This document shows positions 25,570 to 36,028 of a stretch of 64,000 nucleotides of DNA, piece after piece. The notes under the pieces are model-generated. The model saw nothing but the letters and a program-made list of their open reading frames with translations. It did not search any database and was not told the DNA's origin. The stretch's first letter is position 1; each line of letters begins with the position of its first letter. This DNA is from Monarcha castaneiventris obscurior (Eukaryota; Chordata; Aves; Passeriformes; Monarchidae). The position numbers and the translations under genes were made by a program. Where the stretch lies: positions 3,162,001 to 3,226,000 of the forward strand of contig JAMPIT010000437.1 in the NCBI GenBank assembly GCA_026261815.1, read 5' to 3'.

Positions 25570-25745
25570 TCATGGAATCACAGAACGGTTTGGGTTTGAA
25601 GGGACCTTAAAGATCACCCTGTTCCACCCCTGCCATGGGCAGGGACAACTCCCACTGTCCCAGGGTGCTCCAAACCCCAATGTCCAACCTGGCCTTGGAC
25701 ACTGCCAGGGATCCAGGGGCAGCCACAGCTTCTCTGAGCAACCAA
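25570..25745 (-). mobile_element. CR1 LINE 3' end fragment
   Basis: On the plus strand: 'catggaatcacagaacggtt', 'gccatgggcagggacaactc', 'ggccttggacactgccaggg'. This is the reverse of the CR1 3' end, about 175 bp. It is 5'-truncated and non-coding. Confidence 0.92.
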
Positions 25746-25760
25746 TTTTCCTCAGATCTT

Positions 25761-25862
25761 TAAATAAATAAACAACAACAACAACAACAACAAAAAACAA
25801 ACCCCAAAAAAACCCCCACAAAAAATAAACAAAAAATAAACAAAAAATAAACAAAAAATAAA
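25761..25862. repeat. A-rich simple repeats: AAC units, then 11-bp units
   Basis: AAAT units are followed by six or seven AAC units, a short C-rich patch, then four near-perfect units of about 11 bp built on aaaaaataaac. It lies just beyond the truncated end of the neighbouring CR1 copy. Confidence 0.85.
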
Positions 25863-28800
25863 TCTATGCATTCCCTTGGGGACTTCTGGGTCTTGTAACC
25901 AGCTCTCTGCCACAGTAAAATATCTGTATATACGTACCTCAGTTATGAGTGCATCTTCTGCCTTGATTATACAGCAACAGCTGCCGTCAAATTTCCATAG
26001 ACATGACCCAGACTGTCCTTTGTATTTAAATCCAAGCCACATATAAATTAAACTAATGATGAACTGCATTAAAATAAGGCAGTGAACTCCAGCTACAAAG
26101 GTTTGTTTTCTTCGTCAACATCCACAAATAACTCCTCAATTTTAATGAGATATTTCTCCGTTTACCATAGACCCAATTAGGGAGCGTTTCCTCTCCTTGC
26201 TTTACAATTTTGGGAAGCTTTAGGCAGAGAAACCCAAAGGAAAGGGGCTGACAGAGCTGGTGCTGCTGCAGAAAAGAGCAAGAGTTAATAAATACAATGG
26301 AGTGCATTTTATATAGGTTGCTCTGGCATAAGACAATGACTTTTGCCTCTTGCTGCTGGAATTAATTGTGTGGATGCAGAGCTGAGGTGTAACCCAGGGT
26401 AATTTGGTGAGGAAGGAGAGGGCAGTGCCACTGGGGGTGAAAGCTCTCCCTCACAAGAAGTGGGATGTGAAGCTGTGCTTCATTAGGCTAATGGCGATAA
26501 TGAAATCACGGTGTCCAGGAGTCTGTGGTTACATTAAGCTGCAAAAGTGCAAATTTACCCCAAAGGTGAATCTGGGCAGAGGGCTAACACAAGACACTCC
26601 ACAGGGCTCTGTAACTGCTACACAGGGGGATGCAGATGAAGTTTACATGCAAGACTCAGAGCATTTAACCGGAATAAACAACTTTTTACAAAGAACACCA
26701 TTGGTTTAAGCCACTGTTTGCATTTCAGTGTTTGTACAAATTCAAAACCTCAGACTTTCTCTCCCAAAGCTTTCACCCAGGTGATGCAGTCTAACCCAGT
26801 CTCACACAGGGAAGCCCTGCAGTGTCTCTAACACACCACGCAGCATTAAGAGACCATCAAAATACCTTCAGTTATTTCAGGAGGAATGGTCAACTCTTAG
26901 CAATTTTAGAACTGATTTTCACTAGAAAGTGAGTACAGAAGGCTGTGCACCACCACTGTGCACCTGACACATCACCTGTGACAAAACCATCACCCCTTGC
27001 TTTGTCAGACATTTAAAGCATCAGGCAAGGGTTTGCAGAAGGACCTGCTTCACACTGTGCCTCCATGCCAGCATCTCACACTGGGCACTGGATGCTAAAA
27101 TCCCTTCCCAACAACACATTCCAAATTCTTGAAAGCTCCCACTGTGCTCTCCCCAGGAGAAAAACGGAGATTATAGAACCTTGTCTTCCACAATAATAAC
27201 ACCAACTTAAACAGAGATGAAAGGAAAGAAGGGAAGGTAACAAGGGTGAATGTTTTTCGCTCTCTGATTAAATCAACTCTCCACTCAGACAAGAGTTCTC
27301 GCTTCTCCTGAGCTCTATTTCAAAGTCAGAGTTCAAATACAATATCAAATGGTGTTTTCCTGTTCTCTCCTGAAGGAGAGATCAGTAGGAATGGAGTGGT
27401 GGTGAGCAGGGAACACCATCTAGCTGAGGAAATTTGTGTCTGCGAGAGACAACTTTATATCCATTAAAAGCATAACAGGCAGCAGAAAATACAGAAAAGG
27501 GCAGACACAAAGCCAAGGCATTAAAAGCAAGGAACAGCTTGTCTCCCTCCAGACCCAGGACACTTTTAAATCATCTTTTACCTGAATTCTCCAATCAGGT
27601 GTCTGGGTGATTAAAGAGGCACCTGTAGGGCAAAGTTTTCTATTAACTAACAAACTTAGTCATAAGTGAAGCACACTTGGACACATCAAAAAAAAAAAAT
27701 CCTGCTCTCAACGCAATATTTACCAGCAGAAGATGAAGCCTTTAGGATGAATTTGGATAAATAACTTGTCCCCTTCCAAAAATTCCATGGTGTCATTGAC
27801 AGCTCAGAGATCATAAATCCGTTTTATCCTCTGTAACAAAGGTCAGCACCAGATCTCCTTTATCCAGTTCTACCCAAAAGGTCAACAAATCACTCTGCAG
27901 GAACCTCCCACTCTCTCATTTTCCCACAAAATTACTGTATTATTTAGGCCAGGTTATGAAACCTCTTTTATATCTGAAGCCTCCTCCATCCTCGTGGTAA
28001 TAAACCAAGAATTTTGACATTAATTTTATCATTCTCCATTGAGCTGGCACCCCCAGGATCCTGCTATTCCCATACTGGAAATGCACTTCAGTGAACTTCC
28101 TATAATCAAAACTTCATTAGAAAATTTAGACTTCAATTAAAATGTGAAACAGCCAGAGTTAAAATACCATTTGTGGTGAAACTGTTCTGCTAAATGCAAG
28201 ATTCCAAGGCACTAAACAGAATGGATCTAGTTATTACATCGAGTTTTATCTGTTTTTTTGATCAGTACTAAATGCCATTTGAAACAAAAAATCCCCTTTT
28301 ATTTGGTGCAATACCAAGCTGATACATTAGTTGATTATTATTTTCTTGTTATGATTTTTAAGGAGTCCTGAGGATTTATGTGAGTTATTATTTATAAAAT
28401 CTAAAAATTTATTATGATTTATGTAACTCGTGTTTTGTGCTGACAGAAATTTTACATTGCACTTTCTCACTTCTGTGATTTGCTTAATTTGGTTTTATAT
28501 TTGCAAGTCCTCGAACATAACTTGCCCTGATTAAAAAAGGAAGAGAATCCTCCCCTCAAACCCAGTTTTAATTTCTCGAATTGTGCTCTGATTACCCTTT
28601 TAGTGAGAATTTTACTGACAAATTTCTGCCAGAATGTTTTTCCTCATGTTCCCACACTAAGACAACTTTTAACTTACAGTCAAGGCAATTCGAATTCAAA
28701 ATGTTGAGATAATCAAAAGAGCGAGGCTATTGGGATGCAGGAAATAATTCATTGCCATCGGTTTTATGCAGGGTTTCATTTGCTGAAGATGTAAATATTC

Positions 28801-29010
28801 AAAACAGGTGAACAAATAATTTAAGGGCCATTTGGGCAGTGCATGGAGCAGCTCTGCCCAGGGGAGCACCCGAGGCGCTTTGCCTGGAGCTCCACAGGCA
28901 CAGACGGGAGCATACAAATTGCTCCTCCTTCCTGAGACTGTGCAGAGGCAACGAGACAACCTGGTGTCTTGGGGTGACTCTGTGATGTGGATCCCCTATC
29001 ACGGCTCTAT
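25863..29010. other. Single-copy sequence, no gene seen
   Basis: About 3.1 kb with no recognisable gene or repeat family. Its right edge carries CTAT (29007-29010), the left target duplication of LTR copy B. Confidence 0.4.
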
Positions 29011-29448
29011 TGATGTCTTAGGTTTTAACTTTTATATTTTACAATTTCTGTACTGCTCAGAGTGTAACTCTGCAGTTCCTTGTAGCCTGGAATTTCTGCT
29101 CTCTCGTGCTGGGCAGACACAACAAAGCCTCTCCAGGCTTTGCCTTCAAGGACAGCCAGGCTCTTCTAGGCCCAAAATGTGTAACCCAAAGCCTCTAAGG
29201 GGGGAGCAAGCTGAGGGGAATTCCATCATTGAACTGGGGCTTTAATTGGAGAATTAACCGTGGTATGCAAATGAACCAAACCTATAAAGGTGTGAAGAAC
29301 TCGTGACCTGGGGTCCATCTTGGGGTCCATTTTTGGAGGCAGCCTCTGGCTCCCCCAGGGTGTGCCTTGAAGGCTTTCAAATAAACACCGACCTTTATTC
29401 CCTTCCTCTTGTCTAGTCTCTGTTTCTGGGTGTCTGGAGAAGGCACCA
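29011..29448 (+). mobile_element. Solo LTR, copy B, class I ERV-like
   Basis: The second copy of the LTR family, on the plus strand and 438 bp long. It starts TGATGTC, ends GGCACCA, and is flanked by a perfect 4-bp target duplication CTAT (29007-29010 and 29449-29452). In order it has an octamer ATGCAAAT (29265-29272), a TATA box tataaa (29283-29288), and a polyadenylation signal AATAAA (29380-29385) about 95 bp downstream, marking U3, R and U5. There are no internal viral genes, so it is a solo LTR. By eye it is about 2% different from copy A and shares A's variants against C and D near both ends. Its terminal changes show it has been drifting since insertion. Confidence 0.92.
29265..29288 (+). 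promoter_or_regulatory. LTR core promoter motifs (octamer plus TATA), copy B
   Basis: Octamer ATGCAAAT lies 10 bp upstream of the TATA box tataaa. The pair is retained in all four LTR copies, including the two on the minus strand. In retroviral LTRs such a pair drives transcription from the start of R. Whether it is active in any copy is unknown. Confidence 0.6.
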
Positions 29449-29464
29449 CTATGCCAAAAAATTA

Positions 29465-30000
29465 GTTTTGTGTCTTTAAACTGAGCTTGAGAGGGGAGGA
29501 AAAAAAAAAAACAAATGAACTTTTCAAAGCAGTTCCCAAGGACACAGAGATGGAGACTCCTCTGCGTTCTCCGGCAGTAGCACGGAGGGAGGTCCCTGCC
29601 TGTCTCTTCAGCCAGGTTTTTGGGGTTTTTTTTCTTCCCTTTTTCCCCAGCGTGTTTCCTAGGGCTTTGGTGGGTTTTCTTTTCTTCCTTTTTTTCCTCT
29701 TCTGGACTGTTTCAACAACATCAGAACACACCAGGAGAACTTCTCTTCAGGCCTGGAGGGGGCCTAAGGCCACCCCCCACAGCAGCTCCGAGAGGGAGGG
29801 ACCACACCTACGAGAGGATTCCAATTTCTTCCCAGGTTTTCTCGTTATAGTGAGGGGTTTTACTGTTTAGTATTATTATCCTTTTCCTGTGTGTTTGTTA
29901 ATAAATAGGTTTTTATCTCCTTCACTTTCCTTCGAGGAATTTCTTTCCCAGACCTGGTGGGGGGAAGGGTGGTTGTAACCTGACCTTCTCCCAGAGAATA
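29465..30000 (+). mobile_element. Candidate LTR of a second, different family
   Basis: The right part has the look of an avian ERV LTR on the plus strand: 'gttaataaataggtttttat' with the AATAAA signal at 29900-29905, followed by 'ctccttcactttccttcgag' and a GC-richer 'cctggtggggggaagg' block, as in the R-U5 region of ERVL-type passerine LTRs (recalled, not checked). Its left part is T-rich with polypyrimidine runs. I found no target duplication, and the ends, especially the right one, which might extend to about 30030, are uncertain. It shares no sequence with copies A-D. The 127-codon plus-strand frame at 29487-29870 lies inside it and is not convincing as a gene. Confidence 0.5.
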
Positions 30001-31317
30001 CACTGCTAAATTTTGGCCAAAACTGGCACACCTGGGCAAACTCTGGCTGCTCAGATGGGAAATTTGTAGAGTGAGATGCATTCCTGTCCACTGCTGTCCA
30101 TCCACATTCAGGGATGTGAGCTCAGTCCAAGGGGAAAGAGCAACTCCAGGCAAGAGCTACCTCGAGGATTTCCTTGCAGCATTGTTTGCCTCAAGGTTTC
30201 TTGAGGTGGGAAAACTTTTTGCACTGCCACGGCACAGAAGGTCCAACAAAATTCCATAATCCCCAAGTTTTTGCCACTGATTGTGTCAGGACCACTGATG
30301 GCCACAACCTGCTTCCTACCTCCTCCCACTATCCATACCCACCCACACTGTAGGGTTCATCTGCTCTGTAGCCTGTTGAAAGATATTTACTCCCATTAGT
30401 TTGGAAGGAAAATTGGAAATATTTCAGCACACGATAACAGGGTTTAATGGTGTGGCTGGGGGCTTTTACCACATCAATGACAAAGCACTTCAGAAATGTT
30501 GCTGCAATTTCTTTCAACACCATTAGGAGCTGCATTAAGGCAGTTGTGTGAACACAGTCAGAGCTGAAGATGTGCACAATGGTTCTCTTAAATATGAAAA
30601 GCAAAGAGATTTTTTTAAAAGCTTTGCAAAACTTTCACTGAAATATTTCTGATTACTGTAACACAACATATGGGATGGCTCTCAGCTGTTCCCTCATACC
30701 TCAAACTTCTTTAAATTTCTTTATAAAAACCTTCTCAACATCATTTTTTCACCCAGAAACTTGATCCCATTTCTGATTTAAAAACATAAATGGAGATCAA
30801 TAAAACTCCCAAATCTCTGATTTTAAAATATATTAAGACACTACACCACAGACTCAATTTATTGCACAAAAATAGATAGATCAATCTGCTTTCTACCTCA
30901 ATTTGAGAGTTTGTATATTCCCTAAATCACCTGCAAGACACGAGGCATTGCTATTTGCTTACCTTCTTCTTCTTGTTCTACCTTAAACTCTTAATTAAGA
31001 AAAAAAACTAAATTAAATCTAGTTCAAGACCAATTATCCTGCATGACACTCTAATTTTCCACTCTTTACCTTTTCCTCCCCTAAGACTGGACACAGGAAG
31101 CATCTCCACAGCTGGGGAAGGTTGGAGGCAGCTCCTGCAGAGCCCAGCAGGGCCAGTCTGGGTGCTGGCCAGGGCCACCATCAGCCACGGGCCAGCAGCT
31201 CCTCCCCAGTGCCCCAAGGAGCAGGAACCAGCCCCAAACTCGATCCCCTTCAGCAGCACCCCAGAACCTGGCCCCTGCTTCAACCCCAAAAGGATCAGCT
31301 TTTAAAAGAGCAGATGG
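30001..31317. other. Single-copy sequence, nothing recognised
   Basis: No gene or repeat family was noticed beyond the possible right end of the candidate LTR. Confidence 0.4.
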
Positions 31318-31371
31318 CACAGAATCATGGAATGGTTTGGGTTGGAAAGAGCTGCTGAAGCTCCTCCAGCC
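31318..31371 (-). mobile_element. CR1 LINE 3' tip
   Basis: Only about 54 bp: 'cacagaatcatggaatggtt' and 'tgggttggaaagag', then a decayed stretch aligning to the CR1 'gatcatccag' block. This is the 3' extreme of a CR1 element on the minus strand. Confidence 0.75.
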
Positions 31372-32203
31372 GCAGCCCATCAGGCTGCAGCAAGCACACA
31401 CCGAGTCCTCACACACAGGATGCAGCTGGTTTGGGTTTTCCAGCCTCTTTTTCCTGAGCTCAGTGCAGAAGTGATGGCAGCACAGCTGTCCCAACACCAA
31501 AGCACCTCTAGGCACCAAAACTGCCCTCAGCAGCCTCCTAGGATCAGTCCCAGTTTGGGGGAACAGATCTCCAAAGGCTGTGGAAAACCAGAGCTGTCAG
31601 AGGAACAAGCCCACATAATTAAAAGCAGAATCTTTGCCTCTCTGATGGCTGTACAACTCATGTGAAACCAGCTTATTCTCCACGTGGAGCTCCTCAGGAC
31701 CAGGACAGCTCCAGCCCATTGTCACTGCTGGGACAAAACTCCCCTCACTGCTCTCACCTTGTTGCTATTGCTAGAATTAAAACCACTTCAAGAAATTTTA
31801 AAAAATATTATTATTTCATTGCAGTGACTACTTATGTCAGCAAGCAATAGCCCACAGGGGATAGGGCTGCAAAAACAGGGCTTTGTTTGTTGTTGTAATT
31901 CTCCACACTCCTGGGCCAAGCTTTCTGCCAACTTAGCAGTAAACAACGTGGAGAAGTGTAAAGGTATCACATTGCAGACACTTAAAACCAAAGCTGCTTT
32001 TACGTAAACACCTGGGCATAAATACATAAACTGCAGCCCTCAGAGAAGCCCTAAGAAGCCAGAGTGACTCAGAAATATTGTTCCCTGCCTTAAGGGTTTT
32101 GGGGAGTCATCCTTTTTTTTTTTTTTTTTAATCAACATGCTCTGTTTAAATGACATCACAGCAGGTACCTAAACTGAAAAATCGTGTTATCACGTGATTT
32201 TTG
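31372..32203. other. Single-copy sequence, nothing recognised
   Basis: GC-richer up to about 31560, then ordinary sequence with a 17-bp T run (32113-32129). No gene was recognised. Confidence 0.4.
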
Positions 32204-32742
32204 AAGGAGAGGATTCTGCCCCTGTGCTCAGGTGAGGCCCCACCTGCAGAGCTGCCCCAGCCCTGGCCCAGCACAGGGAGGAGCTGGAGCTGCTGGGGAG
32301 AGCCCAGAGGAGGCTCCAGGATGAGCAGAGGGATGGAGCAGCTCTGCTGGGAGCAAAGGCTGGGAGAGCTGGGGTTGTTCAGCCTGGAGAGGAGAAGCTT
32401 TGGGGTGACCTCAGTGTGGCCTTGCAGGGCCTGAAGGGGCCAACAGGAAACATGGAGAGAGACAATTTACAAGGATCTGGAGTGACAGGACACAGGGAAT
32501 GGCTTCACACTGCCAGAGGGCAGGGCTGGATGGGATATTGGGCAGGAATTGTTCCCTGGGAGGGTGGGCAGGCCCTGGCACAGGGTGCCCAGAGAAGCTG
32601 TGGCTGCCCCTGGATCCCTGGCAGTGCCCAAGGCCAGGCTGGATGCGGCTTGGAGCAGCCTGGGACAGTGGGAGGTGTCCCCATGGCAGGGGTGGCACTG
32701 GGTGGGCTTTAATGTCCCCTCCAACTCAAAGCAGTCTGTGCC
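32204..32742 (+). mobile_element. CR1 LINE 3' end, longest sense copy
   Basis: About 540 bp of sense-strand CR1. It runs from 'ggtgaggccccacctgcaga' through 'ggggttgttcagcctggaga', 'ggcctgaaggggcc', 'ggtgcccagagaagctgtgg' and 'ctggatccctggcagtgccc' to a decayed tail near 'caactcaaagcagtctgtg'. It covers the last part of ORF2 and the 3' untranslated region of the element, but shows no intact protein frame. It is GC-rich relative to its surroundings, which explains the clustered open frames of 60-110 codons on both strands here; none of these is a gene. Confidence 0.93.
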
Positions 32743-35567
32743 CCTCTGGTTTTGAGTTCTTAGCTCTGCAGTGTCCTGCTGTGCTCAGCCACGGGGCGTT
32801 TTTATCCCTTCTTTGTCAGAGCACAAGGTGAGCGTTGTGGAGCACACACTGGGAGGGGCAGGACAGACATCTCAAGTTCTCTCCCACTCCTATTATTATT
32901 TTATTATCATTCAGAAGCCTCGAGGGCTAGACAAAAATAAAAGACCGATTTAATTTTCAGGAAGATAAAATTACGATTATTTCTTTATTTAGCTTTGTGT
33001 ACCAGCCACTTTCCTAAAATGATGGGAGGAGATGCACCTTCCAGCAAATCTACCTTAGGTTTTCCTACCCCGTCCTCAAAGTGGTGTAGGACTCCTAGAA
33101 TTAACTTCTCAATTATTTTTAAATATGGGAGCAGAACGACAGGCTTCAAACCAACCAAACACACAAAAATAATCAACATTTAAGCGGGTAGGCTGACCAC
33201 AAGGAGGAGAATCCATTTTGTCCATGTTTTCCCCTGGAAACACTGGAGCCAGCAGCAATATTCCAGCTGGCTGTGGAAAGGCCTCCATCCTTTGCAGCAG
33301 AATGTTGCTGTGATCTGAGCAGACACACATCTTCCTGCAGTGCCACATCCCACAGAACGGAAGGAGAAGAAAAGCAAATCTCCTTTACAAAGAAGTCTCA
33401 GCTTAGGATGCAACTGGAAAGATTAGAATGAGGAAACATGTAATCGGCAAGGCTGCTAATTAGAAATGATTTATTGCCTTCCCTTGTTAAGCCTATTATT
33501 AAGACAGAATATTTTCCTACTCCTACCGCTCCTAACGTATATAAAACCTCAATTATTTACGTCTTTTGTTCTTTACAAAAACTGCAGGACAACTGTTTTA
33601 ATAACTTCCACTTAACTGAGAATCAAAACACTGTTAGCTGCATTTGCTCACTAAAAATCTTTAATGAAGCCAGCAAGTCCAAGGAATTTGAAAAACTCAA
33701 CTTTATTCCCCAGTGAAAAGCAATCAACTGCTCTCTCTGTGTCTGCATTTTCTGTGCTACCAAAGAAAAGTGTTTCCCAAAATGACTGTGCATCTCAGCA
33801 CGCTTTGCCTGCAAAGCTTAATTTTTCCTGACGCTTTTCCCAGGGTAAATTTTTCAAAAGAGGTTGCCTTAATTTTAAAATTGACTTTTAATGATACTCA
33901 TCTTTCAAAAGGCTGGATTTTAAATATACTGATTTTCTGGCGTCACTTGGATAAAATCATGAAAGTACACAGGCCACAGGACTTTAAAGAAAAAAGAAAA
34001 CAAATCAAACCCAACCAGAACCAAACACCACAATTCTCTGGCTCTATGCATCACTGTCCTTAACTCACCACACAGCTGAGGCCCCTTGTGTAAAGACCTC
34101 ATAACATCCTCATAAATTAGGATTTTTTTCCTCAGCTAGCAAAAAAAAAAAAAAACCAAGGAAAAGCTGGGGGAGAAAATACCATTTCTATTTCTTTGGC
34201 TGCTCAGTTAGACAGAGGCACAGGAATATCTGTATCCAGCTTCTTATCCAAAACTGATTCAAGTCTGTATCATTGCTTTTTGACAGGTCCCAAGCAGCTG
34301 AAACTTGTTCTGGTGTAAGAGCAGATGTCAAAGCTAAGCAATTGTCCAAGAAATGATTAAATGTTCGATAGGTTAAAATCAGAGAGCAGACACAAGCAGA
34401 GTTCTCCAGCATAACTTCCATGATACTTTTATTAGTGGTGACATTGACACTAAAAGCCAGCGCACGAAATATAAAATGCTTACCTGAAAACACACCTCTC
34501 CCACAGCCCCTAAGATTTCCTATGAAATCCCTGGGACTGAATTCAGCACTGCTTCCCTCCAGCTTGTGTCAGCACAACTTCACCGATTCCAAGTGAACCC
34601 AGCTCAGAGCTATTTTTTGCAGCCGGAGTCCCCTGACAGCTCCATCAGCACAATAGCAGGTATTTTCCGCTTCTGCACGGTGGAACTTTTCTACTTGCTG
34701 AGCAGCAGCCTCACAGCCCTGCCAGCTCCCTGAAATACAAACCGTGGGCTGCAACACACCCAAAGCTGTGCCCAGGACCTCCCTGTAATTGAGGTGTTTG
34801 CCTTAAATCAGCTGAACAATAAGTGCTGCCTGTTATTGACTTGCCAGTCCTTTCTGCTTGAATTTCCCTGTGCTCCCAGTTCACTGGACTGCAGTGAGTG
34901 GCTGCGGTAAAAAAGTGCTGCTGGTGAAAGCACCAACACCACCTTTGAACACATTTTGTTTGTTTAGAAAAACTGATGTGGATGGAAAAGAGCAAACCAC
35001 CCCTTAGGACCAGATCAAAGAGCAGGAAGCTCTAAAGCTCATCATTTTTTCAATCATGCAGCCATTCTAATTAAAAAATTACTGCTTCTGCCTACAGACC
35101 CTGGATCTCTGGTCTTGCTTCTGGAGGTATATGATGTTTATCCCACATTTATGATTATCATACATAGCATATATGTTAAACATCCTTTAATTCCATCTCT
35201 TCCCCACGGCCCCACACTCGCACCTCATGACCCACAACTCCACCAGCTGCTGCAAGGCCACTTCCCCACTTCCCCACCTCCCACAAGGAATCTCCTCACC
35301 TTTCCCACTTACAAACATCCTTACAGCAAGCACAGAAACATCAAGGATGAACCAATTCCAGCAGAAATAGCAGCAGGTGGGGTTAGCATGAGACAGCACC
35401 ACATGAACTTGTGAGAATCCAGAGTGCAGGGAATGTTTCTGTGCCTGTTTTGAAGAATCTAACCCCCCTGAACAATGTTGTTTTTGACCTTTATCCATGG
35501 AGAAAACTGCCTGCTCTCTGGGAGGAATTAAAATCTACACAGATGTGAACTAGGTGATAGAATATGA
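32743..35567. other. Single-copy sequence, no gene seen
   Basis: About 2.8 kb with an A run near 34140 and no recognisable gene or repeat family. Confidence 0.4.
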
Positions 35568-36028
35568 TGTGAGGATGTCACAGGGTGAAGAATTTAGAAG
35601 TGTTAGGTTTGTTAATGTAGTAAATAGATAAATAGTAAAAGTTCCAAGATGGAGGACACCTTGTAGTTTCTAACCTCCGTCTTTCTTCTCCTAGTCCTCC
35701 ATGTTTTGCAGAAGTAGTAGTTTAGGATGATTGGATGAAAAATTCCACAGTTCCGGCCTGCGTGTCAGAGTGATTTACTGAACATTGGAGGAAAATAAAA
35801 GTATCTGTCGTTTCAAGTCTTTATTGGTTAATTTATCTTTACAAGAGCTGTGAAATCTTGATAAGGGGCCATTTTCTTGCTTTCTCTTGCCATGTTCTGT
35901 TCTGCTACGTCTTTTCTATGCTAGTAGCTGATAACATTAAAATAAACAACTCTCTAAAGAAGCAACTAATGCGAGTTTGCCTCGTCTGTCTACCAAACTC
36001 CTTGCAAGGACTCTAAAATCCTCTCTCA
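35568..36028 (+). mobile_element. Candidate solo LTR of a third family
   Basis: A block of about 460 bp with LTR-like organisation on the plus strand. A TGT start (35568 or 35576) is followed by an AT-rich segment with 'gttccaagatggaggacacc', and a polyadenylation signal AATAAA at 35941-35946. About 80 bp of U5-like sequence then ends near 'cctctctca'. The layout resembles passerine LTRs I recall, but I could not find a clean target duplication. A 4-bp AGGA occurs just before 35576 and again at 36031-36034, but that would leave an end that is not CA. No internal viral sequence is present. Confidence 0.45.
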
